Assembly: GCA_022600315.1 (NCBI GenBank)
Contig: JAHZKQ010000150.1
Location: 1 to 7,573 of the forward strand
Direction of reading: 5' to 3'
Length of the DNA stretch: 7,573 nt
Source: Gammaproteobacteria bacterium
GTDB taxonomy: Bacteria; Pseudomonadota; Gammaproteobacteria; Coxiellales; Coxiellaceae
Shown here: positions 1 to 7,573 of the stretch, piece after piece
How positions within the stretch are numbered: position 1 is the stretch's first letter
How the letters are laid out: each line of letters starts with the position of its first letter
Position numbers and translations under genes: made by a program
The notes under the pieces: model-generated
Told to the model about the DNA's origin: nothing
Databases searched by the model: none
Seen by the model: the letters and a program-made list of their open reading frames with translations, nothing else

Positions 1-287
1 ATACAAATGACTAATTCAATGCCTGCCTCAACGGCTTCGACAATGGAATCTTTGCAAAACGGTGCTGGCACAAAAATTACTGACGCGGTGGCGCCAGTTT
101 TTTCAACGGCATCTTTTACGCTATCAAATACCGGTAAACTTAAATGTTTTTGCCCACCTTTGCCGGGTGTAACTCCACCGACTAATTGCGTGCCGTAAGC
201 TAAACATTGTTCGGAATGTAAAGTGCCTTGTTTGCCGGTAAAACCTTGGCAAATCACCTTAGTATCTTTGTTAATTAATACGCTCAT
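1..287 (-). CDS. sucD: Succinyl-CoA synthetase subunit alpha (5' part, C-terminus outside window)
   Basis: This is the CoA-binding subunit, which is transiently phosphorylated on a His in its second domain. Only 95 complete codons are in the window, and the frame runs off the left edge. The visible part is the N-terminal Rossmann-like CoA-binding domain. It starts [20 protein letters not shown], against [20 protein letters not shown] recalled for E. coli. The CoA-contacting loop TGKQ is at 17-20, followed by GGVTPGKGG (37-45, with K43) and VPAPFCKDS (73-81). The phosphorylated His (E. coli H246) lies beyond the edge, so intactness cannot be judged. It directly follows sucC with no gap and has a strong Shine-Dalgarno sequence inside sucC. 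The operon terminator, if it follows sucD, is also outside the window. Confidence 0.96.
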   Translation of the reverse strand, partial: MSVLINKDTKVICQGFTGKQGTLHSEQCLAYGTQLVGGVTPGKGGQKHLSLPVFDSVKDAVEKTGATASVIFVPAPFCKDSIVEAVEAGIELVIC

Positions 288-1463
288 TTATGCCACCTCA
301 CTCATTTTAACTTCTGCTACAATCCGCTCTGCTGCCGCTTTAAAAGCTTGCGCCGGAATAATATTTAAACCACTGTCAGCTAACTTTTCAGCACCAAGCT
401 CGGCATTATTACCTTCTAAGCGCACCACCACCGGCACATTGATGCCCACATCTTGCACCGCCGCAATAATACCATCAGCAATTAAATCGCAGCGCACGAT
501 GCCACCAAAAATATTCACTAAAATGCCTTTAACGTTTTTGTCGGAGACAATAATTTTAAAAGCTTCAGTCACCCGTTCACGGGTCGCCCCGCCGCCTACA
601 TCTAAAAAGTTCGCCGGGTTACCACCACTTAATTTAATTAAATCCATGGTTGCCATTGCAAGACCGGCACCATTCACCATACAGCCAATATCACCATCCA
701 AAGAAATATAGTTTAAATCCCATTGCTGAGCACGAGTTTCACGTTCATCTTCTTGAGTCGTATCACGCATTTCACGCAAAGCTGATTGGCGATACATGGC
801 GTTATCATCAATATTAAACTTAGCATCTAAACAAATTAATGTGCCCTCTTTAGTAATAACTAGAGGATTAATTTCTAATAAGCTTAAATCACGTTCGGTA
901 AAGCAACGATATAAGCCGGTTAGAATATTGGTAAATTCGCGTAAAAATTTAGTCTCTAACTTTAGTCCAAAAAATAATTGTCGGCATTGAAACGGCAATA
1001 AACCCACCATCGGATCAACCACCACTTTGATAATCTTTTCCGGATTTTTATGGGCAACTTCTTCAATTTCAACACCACCTTCGGTCGATGCCATAAAAAC
1101 AATGCGTTGTGTAGCGCGATCTACCACTGCCCCTAAATAAAGCTCGCGTGCAATATTGGAAGGATCTTCAATTAAAATTTGATTAATTGGCTGGCCATTG
1201 GCATCAGTTTGATAAGTGACTAAGCGCGAGCCCAATAAATCTTTCACCGCAGCAACCAATTCATCTTTACCAGAGACTAAACGCACTCCACCGGCTTTAC
1301 CACGACCACCGGCATGGACCTGAGCTTTTACCACCCAACGATCACCACCTAATTTAGTGGCCGCATCAATGGCATCTTCAGGATTCCAAACCACTTCACT
1401 GGCGGGCACCGGCACGCCAAACTCACGCAAAACATGTTTTGCTTGATATTCATGTAAATTCAT
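288..1463 (-). CDS. sucC: Succinyl-CoA synthetase (ADP-forming) subunit beta
   Basis: This is the nucleotide-binding subunit of succinyl-CoA synthetase, which with SucD converts succinyl-CoA, phosphate and NDP to succinate, CoA and NTP. It has 391 residues (E. coli 388) and aligns nearly without gaps. The N-terminal ATP-grasp domain (about 1-240) has K46, the GGRGKAGGV loop (52-60), E107, E197 and N199 in LLEINP, and D213 in CLDAK, all at E. coli numbering. The C-terminal ligase/CoA domain has MVNGAGLAM (262-270), FLDVGGGAT and [10 protein letters not shown] (317-326), the phosphate-handling helix. The start at 1463 gives the family-typical MNLHEYQAK and has a modest GGA 8 nt upstream (1472-1474). 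The stop TAA directly abuts the sucD ATG, the usual tight coupling of the two subunits. The tail (VKMSEVA) is slightly longer than in E. coli and its codons carry the sucD ribosome binding site. Confidence 0.97.
   Translation of the reverse strand: MNLHEYQAKHVLREFGVPVPASEVVWNPEDAIDAATKLGGDRWVVKAQVHAGGRGKAGGVRLVSGKDELVAAVKDLLGSRLVTYQTDANGQPINQILIEDPSNIARELYLGAVVDRATQRIVFMASTEGGVEIEEVAHKNPEKIIKVVVDPMVGLLPFQCRQLFFGLKLETKFLREFTNILTGLYRCFTERDLSLLEINPLVITKEGTLICLDAKFNIDDNAMYRQSALREMRDTTQEDERETRAQQWDLNYISLDGDIGCMVNGAGLAMATMDLIKLSGGNPANFLDVGGGATRERVTEAFKIIVSDKNVKGILVNIFGGIVRCDLIADGIIAAVQDVGINVPVVVRLEGNNAELGAEKLADSGLNIIPAQAFKAAAERIVAEVKMSEVA
294..299 (-). promoter_or_regulatory. Ribosome binding site of sucD inside the sucC 3' end
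   Basis: GAGGTG on the minus strand lies within the last codons of sucC (Ser-Glu-Val-Ala) and 6 nt before the sucD ATG at 287. The sucC TAA and sucD ATG are adjacent with no bases between. Translational coupling of the two synthetase subunits is the natural inference. Confidence 0.75.
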
Positions 1464-1496
1464 AAATACATTCCATCATTAAAATTAATAATTAGA

Positions 1497-1514
1497 TTAA
1501 GTAAAATCACTTAA
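1497..1514 (-). repeat. AT-rich inverted repeat in the sucB-sucC gap
   Basis: Within the 57-nt gap, the largest non-coding stretch in the window, the minus strand reads TTAAGT, GATTTT, ACTTAA. This is a perfect 6-bp inverted repeat with a 6-nt loop, starting 7 nt after the sucB stop. The stem is mostly A-T and is not followed by a clean U tract, so a strong terminator is unlikely. It could be an RNA stability or processing element, or a chance palindrome in AT-rich DNA. Confidence 0.35.
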
Positions 1515-1520
1515 CCACCA

Positions 1521-2672
1521 TTAGACTTCGAGTAGCATTCTTGCAGGATCTTCTAACACTTCTTTAATTGTCCGTAAAAATAAAATTGAGGTTTTGCCAT
1601 CAATAATTCGATGATCATACGATAAAGCCAAATACATTATCGGCTGAATCACCACTTCACCATTGACCGCCATTGGCCGCTCAACAATATTATGCATTCC
1701 TAGAATTGCGCTTTGTGGTGGGTTTAAAATTGGCGTCGACAACATCGAACCGTAAGTTCCACCATTAGAAATTGAAAATGTACCGCCAGTAATATCTTCA
1801 ATAGCAATTTTACCTGTCTTAGCTTTTGCCGAATAATCACGAATTTTAGCTTCCATATTCGCCATACTCATTTGGTCGGCATCACGTAAAATCGGCACCA
1901 CCAAACCACGCTCACTGCCAATGGCAATACCAATATCATAATAATTGTGATAGACAATATCACCACCATCAATTGAGGCATTAGCTTCCGGGAAACGCTT
2001 TAAGGCCTCCACACAAGCTTTAGTGAAAAATGACATAAAGCCTAAACGGGTGCCGTGGGTTTTTTCAAATTGATCTTTATATTGTTTGCGCAGCCCCATC
2101 ACTGGCGCCATATTCACTTCATTAAAAGTCGTTAAGATCGCCGCATTTTGCTGCACTTCTAATAAACGTTCGGCCACTTTTTGGCGTAATCGTGACATCG
2201 GCACCCGCTTTTCGCTACGCTCACTCATTGCAGTGGCTGGTGCATTGCTTGCAGTATTACTTGTATGACTAGCAACATCTTGTTTGGTAATTCGACCGCC
2301 TTTACCGCTACCGGAAACTTGCGATACATCAATTTCTTTTTCTGCCACCATACGCCGTACCGCTGGACTTAAATCTGTCGCGGTTTTAACTGTTGCTTCT
2401 GCTGCAGGCTCTTTTGCCGACACTTCAGCTTTTGCGCCTTCGATAATAATAGCTAATAATTGATCGGCAGTGACTACTTCACCTTCCTTTACCGCAATTT
2501 TATCGACCACACCAGCTTGTGGTGCCGGCACTTCCAACATAACTTTATCGGTCTCAAGATCAACTAAATTCTCATCGCGAGCAATCGCTTCCCCTGGTTT
2601 TTTATACCATTTTGCTACCGTGGCATCGGCCACCGATTCAGGTAAAGCAGGAACTTTAATTTCAATAGTCAT
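1521..2672 (-). CDS. sucB: 2-oxoglutarate dehydrogenase E2 component (dihydrolipoyllysine succinyltransferase)
   Basis: SucB forms the core of the 2-oxoglutarate dehydrogenase complex. Its swinging lipoyl arm takes the succinyl group from SucA and hands it to CoA, giving succinyl-CoA. From the chosen start it has 383 residues (E. coli 405). The order is: lipoyl domain (1-76), with the lipoylated Lys at K43 in [10 protein letters not shown]; a short Ala/Lys/Glu-rich linker; the peripheral-subunit-binding domain (about 100-136, [17 protein letters not shown]); a second linker rich in Ser, Ala and Thr; and the catalytic domain (about 155-383). The catalytic motif is SYDHRIIDG, with H354 and D358. 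The shorter length than E. coli comes from compact linkers; no domain is missing. The gene starts 11 nt after the sucA stop and ends 57 nt before sucC. A longer reading from 2684 adds only MRKT and is not favoured. E3 (lpd), needed to reoxidise the lipoyl group, is not in this window. Confidence 0.96.
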   Translation of the reverse strand: MTIEIKVPALPESVADATVAKWYKKPGEAIARDENLVDLETDKVMLEVPAPQAGVVDKIAVKEGEVVTADQLLAIIIEGAKAEVSAKEPAAEATVKTATDLSPAVRRMVAEKEIDVSQVSGSGKGGRITKQDVASHTSNTASNAPATAMSERSEKRVPMSRLRQKVAERLLEVQQNAAILTTFNEVNMAPVMGLRKQYKDQFEKTHGTRLGFMSFFTKACVEALKRFPEANASIDGGDIVYHNYYDIGIAIGSERGLVVPILRDADQMSMANMEAKIRDYSAKAKTGKIAIEDITGGTFSISNGGTYGSMLSTPILNPPQSAILGMHNIVERPMAVNGEVVIQPIMYLALSYDHRIIDGKTSILFLRTIKEVLEDPARMLLEV

Positions 2673-2677
2673 TGTTT

Positions 2678-2682
2678 TCCTC
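2678..2682 (-). promoter_or_regulatory. Ribosome binding site that fixes the sucB start
   Basis: GAGGA on the minus strand sits 5 nt before the ATG at 2672. An in-frame ATG four codons upstream (2684) overlaps the sucA stop as TAATG but has no purine-rich site before it. The protein starting at 2672 ([13 protein letters not shown]) also aligns with the start of known SucB proteins, so 2672 is the likely start. Confidence 0.8.
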
Positions 2683-2683
2683 A

Positions 2684-5518
2684 TTAAATTGCGTAGGGCT
2701 CTAGCCCTTCTAAACTCAAAGCACGATTGATTACTTCAGCTTGAAACGCCTTATACAGTTTGACATAACCTGCTGCAGGCGCCGCACTGGCTGGCCGGGT
2801 GGCAAAACTCAAGCGCATCGATTGCGATTTTGCTCTTAAGAAACGGTCAAAAGAACAAAACCAAGCGCCTTGATTTTTTGGTTCTTCCTGACACCAAACT
2901 AATTCCTTAGCCTGCGGATATTTTGCAAGCTCAGCGCTAAATTCATCGTATGGGAATGGGTAAAGCTGTTCGATGCGCACAATTGCAATATGATTTAAAT
3001 TTAACTCACGGCGTTTAATTAATAAATCGTAATAAACCTTCCCGCTACAAGCAACCACACGTGTGACTTTCTCAGCATCCAACGCATCCACTTCACCGAT
3101 GACTAATTTAAACTTGCCTTCACTTAATTCGGTTAAACTGGAAGTCGCTAACCGATGCCGCAATAAACTTTTTGGCGACATAATAATTAATGGTTTGCGA
3201 TAGGGTCTAATCACTTGCCGACGTAGCAGATGAAAAATTTGCGCCGGTGTTGTCGGCACGCAAACTTGCATATTATCTTGCGCGCACAATTGCAAATAAC
3301 GCTCCATTCGTGCCGATGAATGCTCCGGTCCCATGCCTTCATAGCCATGCGGCAATAATAATGTTAAACCCGCCAAGCGATTCCATTTTTGCCACGCTGA
3401 ACTAATAAATTGATCGATATACATCTGCGCCACATTGGCAAAATCACCAAACTGCGCTTCCCAAATAACTAACGCATTTGGATTTGCAGTTGAGTAACCG
3501 TACTCAAAGCCCAGCGGCCCACATTCCGCTAATAAGGAATTATAAATTTGAATTTTTGCCTGATCATCGCTCAAATGCGCTAATGGCATATAGCTTTTAC
3601 CACTGACTTGATCAAACACCGCTGATTGGCGGTGAAAAAACGTACCCCGCACGCAATCTTGGCCAGACAGTCGCACTGGATAACCTTCAGTTAACAAAGT
3701 GGCATAAGCCAAACATTCACCAAAACCCCAGTCAATTTCTTGTTCGCCCGCCGCCATTTTAGCGCGCGCCTGGTAAATCATATCAACATTGCGTTGCAGT
3801 TTAAAATTGCCAGGATACTCACTAAGCTTCGCGGCTAATTTTAAGATTTTTTGTTTTGCCACTCTAGTGCTCGCTGGTGCACGCCAATTTTGCTCTAAAA
3901 AAGGCTTCCAGTTTTTAGCGTATTTATGACATAAACCAGCTGTAATTGTCTTGATTGTCGGCTTGCCATCATCTAATAGTTGCCGGTAATTTTGACGCAT
4001 AGTTTCTGCTTGATCATTACCAAGCACTTTTTCATTTATTAATTGCTTAGCATAAACTTGATAAGGTAATGGATGCCCTTTAATGACTTGATACATTAAT
4101 GGTTGGGTTGCACGCGGCTCATCAACTTCTTGATGACCATGGCGACGATAACCCCATAATTCAATCACCACATCTTTATGAAATTGCATCCGATAGGCTA
4201 AAGCCAATTGCAAAACCTTAATGACCGATTCCGCATCATCAGCATTAACATGCAAAATAGGGGCTTCAATCATACGTGCCAATGCTGAACTATAACGCGC
4301 ACTACGCGCATCGGACGGATCACTGGTGGTAAAACCCACTTGGTTATTTAAAATAATATGGATCGATCCTCCCACGCAATAAGCCCGAGTTTGCGACATT
4401 TGCAAAGTTTCCATCACCACGCCTTCGCCAGCAAAAGCAGCGTCACCGTGAATCATTACTGGAAAAGCATAATTATAGGAATGATCAGTTGCCGTGCGAA
4501 TCTGTCGTGCTCGCACTGAACCCATTAATACTGGATTAATACATTCTAAATGTGAAGGGTTAAAGGCTAAAGATAAATGCACCGGCCCATTTGGCGTTTC
4601 GATATCACTGGAGTGGCCACGATGATATTTAACGTCTCCAGAAGTACTGCCATAATCTTTTTTACCTTGAAACTCAGCAACAATATCCGAAACTGGATTA
4701 CCCAAAACATTAATTAATACATTTAAACGGCCACGATGCGCCATGCCAATTACAATCTCACCCACCCCCGCTGAACCTGCCTGCTGCACCAACTCATTTA
4801 ACAGGGGTATAACACTATCCGTACCTTCAATGGAGAAACGTTTCTGACCTGGGAACTTAGAATCAAAATATTTTTCTAAGCTATCAGCGGCGATCAAACC
4901 TTCTAAATATTTTATCTTTTGCGCTGGGCTGAAGGTAACTTGAGGCAACTTAACTTCAATATAATCTTGCAACCATTCACGCTCAACTTGATTATCGATA
5001 TAGTCATATTCAAAGCCAATTGCTCCAGTGTAAATGTTTTGCAGAGCGCTTAAAATGGCCTGCAAACTGGCGCTAGCTTGTGAAATGATACCCCGCGTTA
5101 AAAACTCAGTGGTTAAATCCTCCTTAGATAATTTATAATGTGATAATTGTAAACGCAGATCATTATCTGATTTCACTAAGTCTAGCGGATCGAGCCCAGC
5201 GTTAAAATGTCCATAACGACGATAAGCATTAATTAAATCATCTACCGATTGCTGTTTGCTATTGACCGGTATCGCAGTAACTTGAGCTCGCCTTTGGCTT
5301 GCAAACTCACGAAATTGCGCTTGAATTTTCGCATGAGAAGTATCACCATCTATTTGACCATTGCTTAATGAACTGAAAAATTCGCGCCACTCATCGGCGA
5401 CAGTATTTGGATCCTCCAGATACTGTTCATAGAGCTCTTCTATATAGGGTGCATTGGCGCCTGCCAGATAAGATGACCGCTGAAAGGCTTGCATAGATAT
5501 TTTTGTAGATTTTGTCAT
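2684..5518 (-). CDS. sucA: 2-oxoglutarate dehydrogenase E1 component
   Basis: This is the thiamine-diphosphate-dependent E1, which decarboxylates 2-oxoglutarate and succinylates the lipoyl group of SucB. It has 944 residues (E. coli 933). The N-terminal E1-specific segment (about 11-50, [14 protein letters not shown]) matches the E2-contacting region. The first transketolase-like domain carries [11 protein letters not shown] (H261 = E. coli H260), DVKYHRG (H299 = H298) and the cofactor motif GDAAFAGEG through NNQVGF (358-395). The second carries [15 protein letters not shown], whose E665 is the likely cofactor-activating Glu, and GPEHSSAR (H732 = H729). The C-terminal domain includes CSGKVYYDL and [12 protein letters not shown]. 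Unusual residues are HGHQEVDEP (Q463, usually Asn) and RGTFFHRQ (Q631, usually His). The C-terminus runs about eight residues past E. coli. The start ATG has only a weak GGA six bases upstream (5525-5527), but the next Met (residue 9) has no better site. The stop is 11 nt before sucB. Confidence 0.97.
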   Translation of the reverse strand: MTKSTKISMQAFQRSSYLAGANAPYIEELYEQYLEDPNTVADEWREFFSSLSNGQIDGDTSHAKIQAQFREFASQRRAQVTAIPVNSKQQSVDDLINAYRRYGHFNAGLDPLDLVKSDNDLRLQLSHYKLSKEDLTTEFLTRGIISQASASLQAILSALQNIYTGAIGFEYDYIDNQVEREWLQDYIEVKLPQVTFSPAQKIKYLEGLIAADSLEKYFDSKFPGQKRFSIEGTDSVIPLLNELVQQAGSAGVGEIVIGMAHRGRLNVLINVLGNPVSDIVAEFQGKKDYGSTSGDVKYHRGHSSDIETPNGPVHLSLAFNPSHLECINPVLMGSVRARQIRTATDHSYNYAFPVMIHGDAAFAGEGVVMETLQMSQTRAYCVGGSIHIILNNQVGFTTSDPSDARSARYSSALARMIEAPILHVNADDAESVIKVLQLALAYRMQFHKDVVIELWGYRRHGHQEVDEPRATQPLMYQVIKGHPLPYQVYAKQLINEKVLGNDQAETMRQNYRQLLDDGKPTIKTITAGLCHKYAKNWKPFLEQNWRAPASTRVAKQKILKLAAKLSEYPGNFKLQRNVDMIYQARAKMAAGEQEIDWGFGECLAYATLLTEGYPVRLSGQDCVRGTFFHRQSAVFDQVSGKSYMPLAHLSDDQAKIQIYNSLLAECGPLGFEYGYSTANPNALVIWEAQFGDFANVAQMYIDQFISSAWQKWNRLAGLTLLLPHGYEGMGPEHSSARMERYLQLCAQDNMQVCVPTTPAQIFHLLRRQVIRPYRKPLIIMSPKSLLRHRLATSSLTELSEGKFKLVIGEVDALDAEKVTRVVACSGKVYYDLLIKRRELNLNHIAIVRIEQLYPFPYDEFSAELAKYPQAKELVWCQEEPKNQGAWFCSFDRFLRAKSQSMRLSFATRPASAAPAAGYVKLYKAFQAEVINRALSLEGLEPYAI
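2695..2708 (-). repeat. Short GC-rich inverted repeat at the sucA 3' end
   Basis: The minus strand reads AGGGCTAGAGCCCT, a perfect 6-bp inverted repeat around 2 nt. As RNA it could fold as a 5-bp stem with a UAGA tetraloop. It lies in the last codons of sucA, in the extra C-terminal tail (EGLEPYAI), about 22 nt upstream of the sucB start and just before the sucB Shine-Dalgarno. No run of U follows, so it is not an intrinsic terminator. It might modulate sucB translation or mRNA processing, or it may be chance; no function is shown by the sequence. Confidence 0.4.
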
Positions 5519-5545
5519 GAATGATCCAATAATATTAGCGCCAGA

Positions 5546-6277
5546 TTATTCCTTGCTACCAGAATCCCCTACCATCTTGCCACGAATACTACTGATAGCT
5601 TTAGTTGGATTCAAGCCTTTTGGACAAACTGTCGTACAATTCATAATTGTGCGACAACGAAATACGCTATATGGGTCTTTCAAATCATCCAAACGCTGAT
5701 GCGTTTCGGTATCTCGAGTATCGTTAATAAAACGATAAGAGTTTAATAGGCCTGCCGGACCAATGAATTTATCTGGATTCCACCATGATGAGGGACACGA
5801 ACCTGTACAACAGGCGCATAAAATACATTCGTATAAACCATCTAATTTAGCGCGATCTGCTGGAGACTGTAGACGCTCTTTTTCCGGCACCGGCTGGTTA
5901 TTTTGCAAATAAGGTTTCACTTTCTTATATTGCTCAAAAAATTGTTCCATATCGACAATCAAATCACGAATTACTGGAAAACCCGGCAATGGCCGCAAAG
6001 TGACTTTATCGGGCAGTTGATTTAATTGAGTAATACAAGCCAAACTATTACTGCCATTAATGTTCATGCCATCAGAACCACACACTCCTTCCCCACAAGA
6101 ACGTCGAAAACCTAAACTTGGATCTTGCTGTTCCTTTAGTGCTTCCATCGCATTTAACAACATCTTGCCGTGAATTTTACTGACATCGAGCTGATAAGAC
6201 TGCATATAAGGCTTTTTATCTTGCTCTGGATTAAAGCGATAAATGTTAAAGGTCATAACTCTGGATTTTATACTCAT
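5546..6277 (-). CDS. sdhB: Succinate dehydrogenase iron-sulfur subunit
   Basis: This 243-residue protein (E. coli SdhB has 238) passes electrons from the SdhA flavin through three iron-sulfur clusters to ubiquinone at the membrane. The N-terminal ferredoxin-like domain has the [2Fe-2S] ligands C61, C66, D69 and C81 in RRSCGEGVCGSDG; the Asp ligand is as in E. coli. The C-terminal domain has CILCACC (C151, C154, C157) plus C218 for [4Fe-4S], and C161, C208 and C214 for [3Fe-4S]. The quinone-site motif CPSSWWNPDKF is present. The oddity is residue 209, directly after C208. It is Arg (FRCRTIMNC), where E. coli H207 and most homologues I recall have His. All cluster ligands are intact, so the protein is probably functional. 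It lies 12 nt after sdhA and 27 nt before sucA, within the same presumed transcript. The start at 6277 is chosen for its strong Shine-Dalgarno sequence. Confidence 0.97.
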   Translation of the reverse strand: MSIKSRVMTFNIYRFNPEQDKKPYMQSYQLDVSKIHGKMLLNAMEALKEQQDPSLGFRRSCGEGVCGSDGMNINGSNSLACITQLNQLPDKVTLRPLPGFPVIRDLIVDMEQFFEQYKKVKPYLQNNQPVPEKERLQSPADRAKLDGLYECILCACCTGSCPSSWWNPDKFIGPAGLLNSYRFINDTRDTETHQRLDDLKDPYSVFRCRTIMNCTTVCPKGLNPTKAISSIRGKMVGDSGSKE

Positions 6278-6284
6278 CAGTAGA

Positions 6285-6292
6285 TCCTTTTA
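6285..6292 (-). promoter_or_regulatory. Ribosome binding site of sdhB overlapping the sdhA stop codon
   Basis: On the minus strand the sequence reads TAAAAGGA. The TAA is the sdhA stop, and AAAGGA is a good Shine-Dalgarno match lying 7 nt before the sdhB ATG at 6277. The arrangement suggests that ribosomes finishing sdhA can re-initiate on sdhB, which suits two subunits needed in equal amounts. It also supports the ATG at 6277 over an in-frame ATG seven codons downstream, which has a poorer upstream context. Confidence 0.75.
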
Positions 6293-7573
6293 GTGCTCGC
6301 GTTCTTGCACCTTAATGGGTGCAACGTTCTTTGGTGTTAAACACACTGGTCGATAACCAATTTGGCCATCATTAAAATAAATACTATGCTTTAACCAATG
6401 CTCGTCATCACGCTCGGTAAAATCATAGCGGGCATGTGCGCCACGACTTTCGGTGCGATGATCGGCTAATACCGCAGTAGCTAAAGCAGTCTGCATTAAA
6501 TTATCCAGCTCTAAAGCCTCAAATCGTGCCGTATTAAATGATTTACTGTGATCGGTTAATTTTGCATGCTGCAAGCGTTCGGCTAAAGTTTTTAATTCGC
6601 CAAGGCCATTTGCCATAGGTTTGGCATCACGAAATACCCCAAAACTTTCCTGCATGATTTTACGCATTTGTTTTTTAAGCTCAGCTGGATCTTCTTTATT
6701 GGCTTTATTATGCCAACGTTCAAGTCGACCCGTGGCACGCTCAAGCTCGTCCGAAGCCGGTTCATGGTAAGTTAAATCTTTAGCCAGCTCTTTTTCTAAA
6801 AACAAACCGATCGCACGACCAAACACGACTAAATCTAATAATGAATTCGTGCCCAAACGGTTGGCGCCGTGCACCGACACACAAGCACACTCACCGGCAG
6901 CAAATAAACCTTCAACAACTTTATCATCACCGTTTTGATCAAGTGTTAATACCTGACCATTAAAGTTAGTCGGAATACCGCCCATCATATAATGACAAGT
7001 CGGAATCACTGGTACCGGTTCTTTTACCGGGTCAACACCCGCAAATTTACGTGCCAATTCTAAAATACCTGGCAATCTTTCATTGAGAACTTTTTCACCT
7101 AAATGATCGAGCTTTAATAAAAGATGATCTTTATCCGGACCGCAACCACGACCTTCTAAAATTTCCATAATTTCTGAACGTGATACCACATCACGACAAT
7201 CTAAATCTTTTAAATGCGGCGAATAACGTTCCATAAAACGTTCGCCATCTTTATTAATTAAATAACCGCCTTCACCTCGGCAACCTTCGGTCATTAAACA
7301 ACCGACGCCGGCAATACCCGTTGGATGAAATTGCCAAAACTCCATATCTTGCAATGGTAGACCCGCTCGCAATACCATCCCTAAGCCATCGCCGGTATTA
7401 ATATAGGCATTGGTTGTGGTTTCAAAAATCCGCCCCGCACCACCGGTAGCTAACACCGTGGCCCGCGCTTTAAAAAATACCAATTCACCCGTTTCCATAC
7501 ACTGCGCTAATACACCCGCAATGGCACCGTCTTTACCGCGAATTAAATCAATCGCATACCATTCACTGAAAAA
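6290..7573 (-). CDS. sdhA: Succinate dehydrogenase flavoprotein subunit (3' part, N-terminus outside window)
   Basis: This is the catalytic subunit of succinate:quinone oxidoreductase (complex II). It oxidises succinate to fumarate at a covalently bound FAD on the cytoplasmic face of the inner membrane. The frame is open to the window edge, giving 427 visible residues. Compared with E. coli SdhA (588 aa, recalled alignment) about 159 N-terminal residues are missing, including the FAD-linking His. Visible residues match the E. coli active site: His in FHPTG (visible residue 83, E. coli H242), Arg in CRDVVSR (127, R286), His in CHYMMGG (194, H354) and Arg in GANRLG (239, R399). The capping domain and C-terminal helical domain are intact. 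The ATG at 7498 is internal, because homologous sequence (SEWYAIDL) continues upstream of it. The stop TAA lies 12 nt before sdhB and overlaps its Shine-Dalgarno sequence. The last residues diverge from the usual PPK-R-Y ending. The family assignment is certain. Confidence 0.97.
   Translation of the reverse strand, partial: FFSEWYAIDLIRGKDGAIAGVLAQCMETGELVFFKARATVLATGGAGRIFETTTNAYINTGDGLGMVLRAGLPLQDMEFWQFHPTGIAGVGCLMTEGCRGEGGYLINKDGERFMERYSPHLKDLDCRDVVSRSEIMEILEGRGCGPDKDHLLLKLDHLGEKVLNERLPGILELARKFAGVDPVKEPVPVIPTCHYMMGGIPTNFNGQVLTLDQNGDDKVVEGLFAAGECACVSVHGANRLGTNSLLDLVVFGRAIGLFLEKELAKDLTYHEPASDELERATGRLERWHNKANKEDPAELKKQMRKIMQESFGVFRDAKPMANGLGELKTLAERLQHAKLTDHSKSFNTARFEALELDNLMQTALATAVLADHRTESRGAHARYDFTERDDEHWLKHSIYFNDGQIGYRPVCLTPKNVAPIKVQEREH

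Noticed and set aside
223..711. 162-codon plus-strand open frame opposite sucC and sucD, and smaller plus-strand frames elsewhere (7-198, 796-990, 2086-2268, 2470-2730, 5517-5699)
   Set aside because: Each lies antisense to a confidently identified TCA-cycle gene. Their translations show no recognisable domain and are low-complexity shadows of the opposite codons.
1464..1520. Possible sigma-70 promoter (TTAAGT ... TATTAA) for sucCD in the gap
   Set aside because: The -35 match is poor and such -10-like strings are expected by chance in AT-rich DNA, so it is not supportable as a feature.
2673..2684. Upstream sucB start at 2684, overlapping the sucA stop as TAATG
   Set aside because: There is no Shine-Dalgarno sequence before it. 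A GAGGA site is well placed for the ATG at 2672, and SucB homologues begin at the later Met.
6254..6256. Alternative sdhB start at the in-frame ATG seven codons downstream (MTFNIYRF)
   Set aside because: It aligns slightly better with the E. coli N-terminus but has no good ribosome binding site, whereas the ATG at 6277 has AAAGGA at ideal spacing. It remains a minor possibility.
7496..7498. ATG at 7498 as the sdhA start
   Set aside because: The frame stays open to the window edge, and the upstream 25 codons encode clear SdhA sequence (SEWYAIDL). The gene is simply cut by the window.
1..7573. Search for mobile elements, CRISPR arrays, tRNA/rRNA genes, toxin-antitoxin or defence genes
   Set aside because: The window is fully occupied by six contiguous TCA-cycle genes. 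No long repeats, transposase motifs or RNA-gene signatures were seen.

Overview
The window is wall-to-wall coding on the minus strand. It holds one TCA-cycle operon, read from high to low coordinates: sdhA (3' part only), sdhB, sucA, sucB, sucC and sucD (5' part only). This is the classic proteobacterial sdh-suc cluster. It encodes the flavoprotein and iron-sulfur subunits of succinate dehydrogenase, the E1 and E2 components of 2-oxoglutarate dehydrogenase, and both subunits of succinyl-CoA synthetase. Together they carry 2-oxoglutarate through succinyl-CoA to succinate and then fumarate. The membrane-anchor genes sdhC and sdhD would be expected just beyond the right edge and the rest of sucD beyond the left edge. 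The E3 gene (lpd) is not in the window.

Gene order, and protein alignments recalled from memory that run close to Escherichia coli over their full length, point to a gammaproteobacterium. The DNA is AT-rich by eye, with many A/T third positions, and junctions are tight: gaps of 12, 27, 11, 57 and 0 nt. An AT-rich lineage such as Legionellales or another host-associated gammaproteobacterium would fit, but the sequence seen here does not settle the taxon.

Layout: 7573-6290 sdhA; 6277-5546 sdhB; 5518-2684 sucA; 2672-1521 sucB; 1463-288 sucC; 287-1 sucD. Five junctions hold ribosome binding sites, three of them strong (sdhB, sucB, sucD). Two small inverted repeats lie at the sucA/sucB and sucB/sucC junctions. 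No promoter, terminator, RNA gene, mobile element or CRISPR array was found, and no gene-free stretch exceeds 57 nt.

I see no previously undescribed system here; this is core metabolism. The points most worth a second look are substitutions at normally conserved positions: His to Arg next to a cluster cysteine of SdhB, and two His/Asn to Gln changes in SucA. The inverted repeats between cistrons come next.
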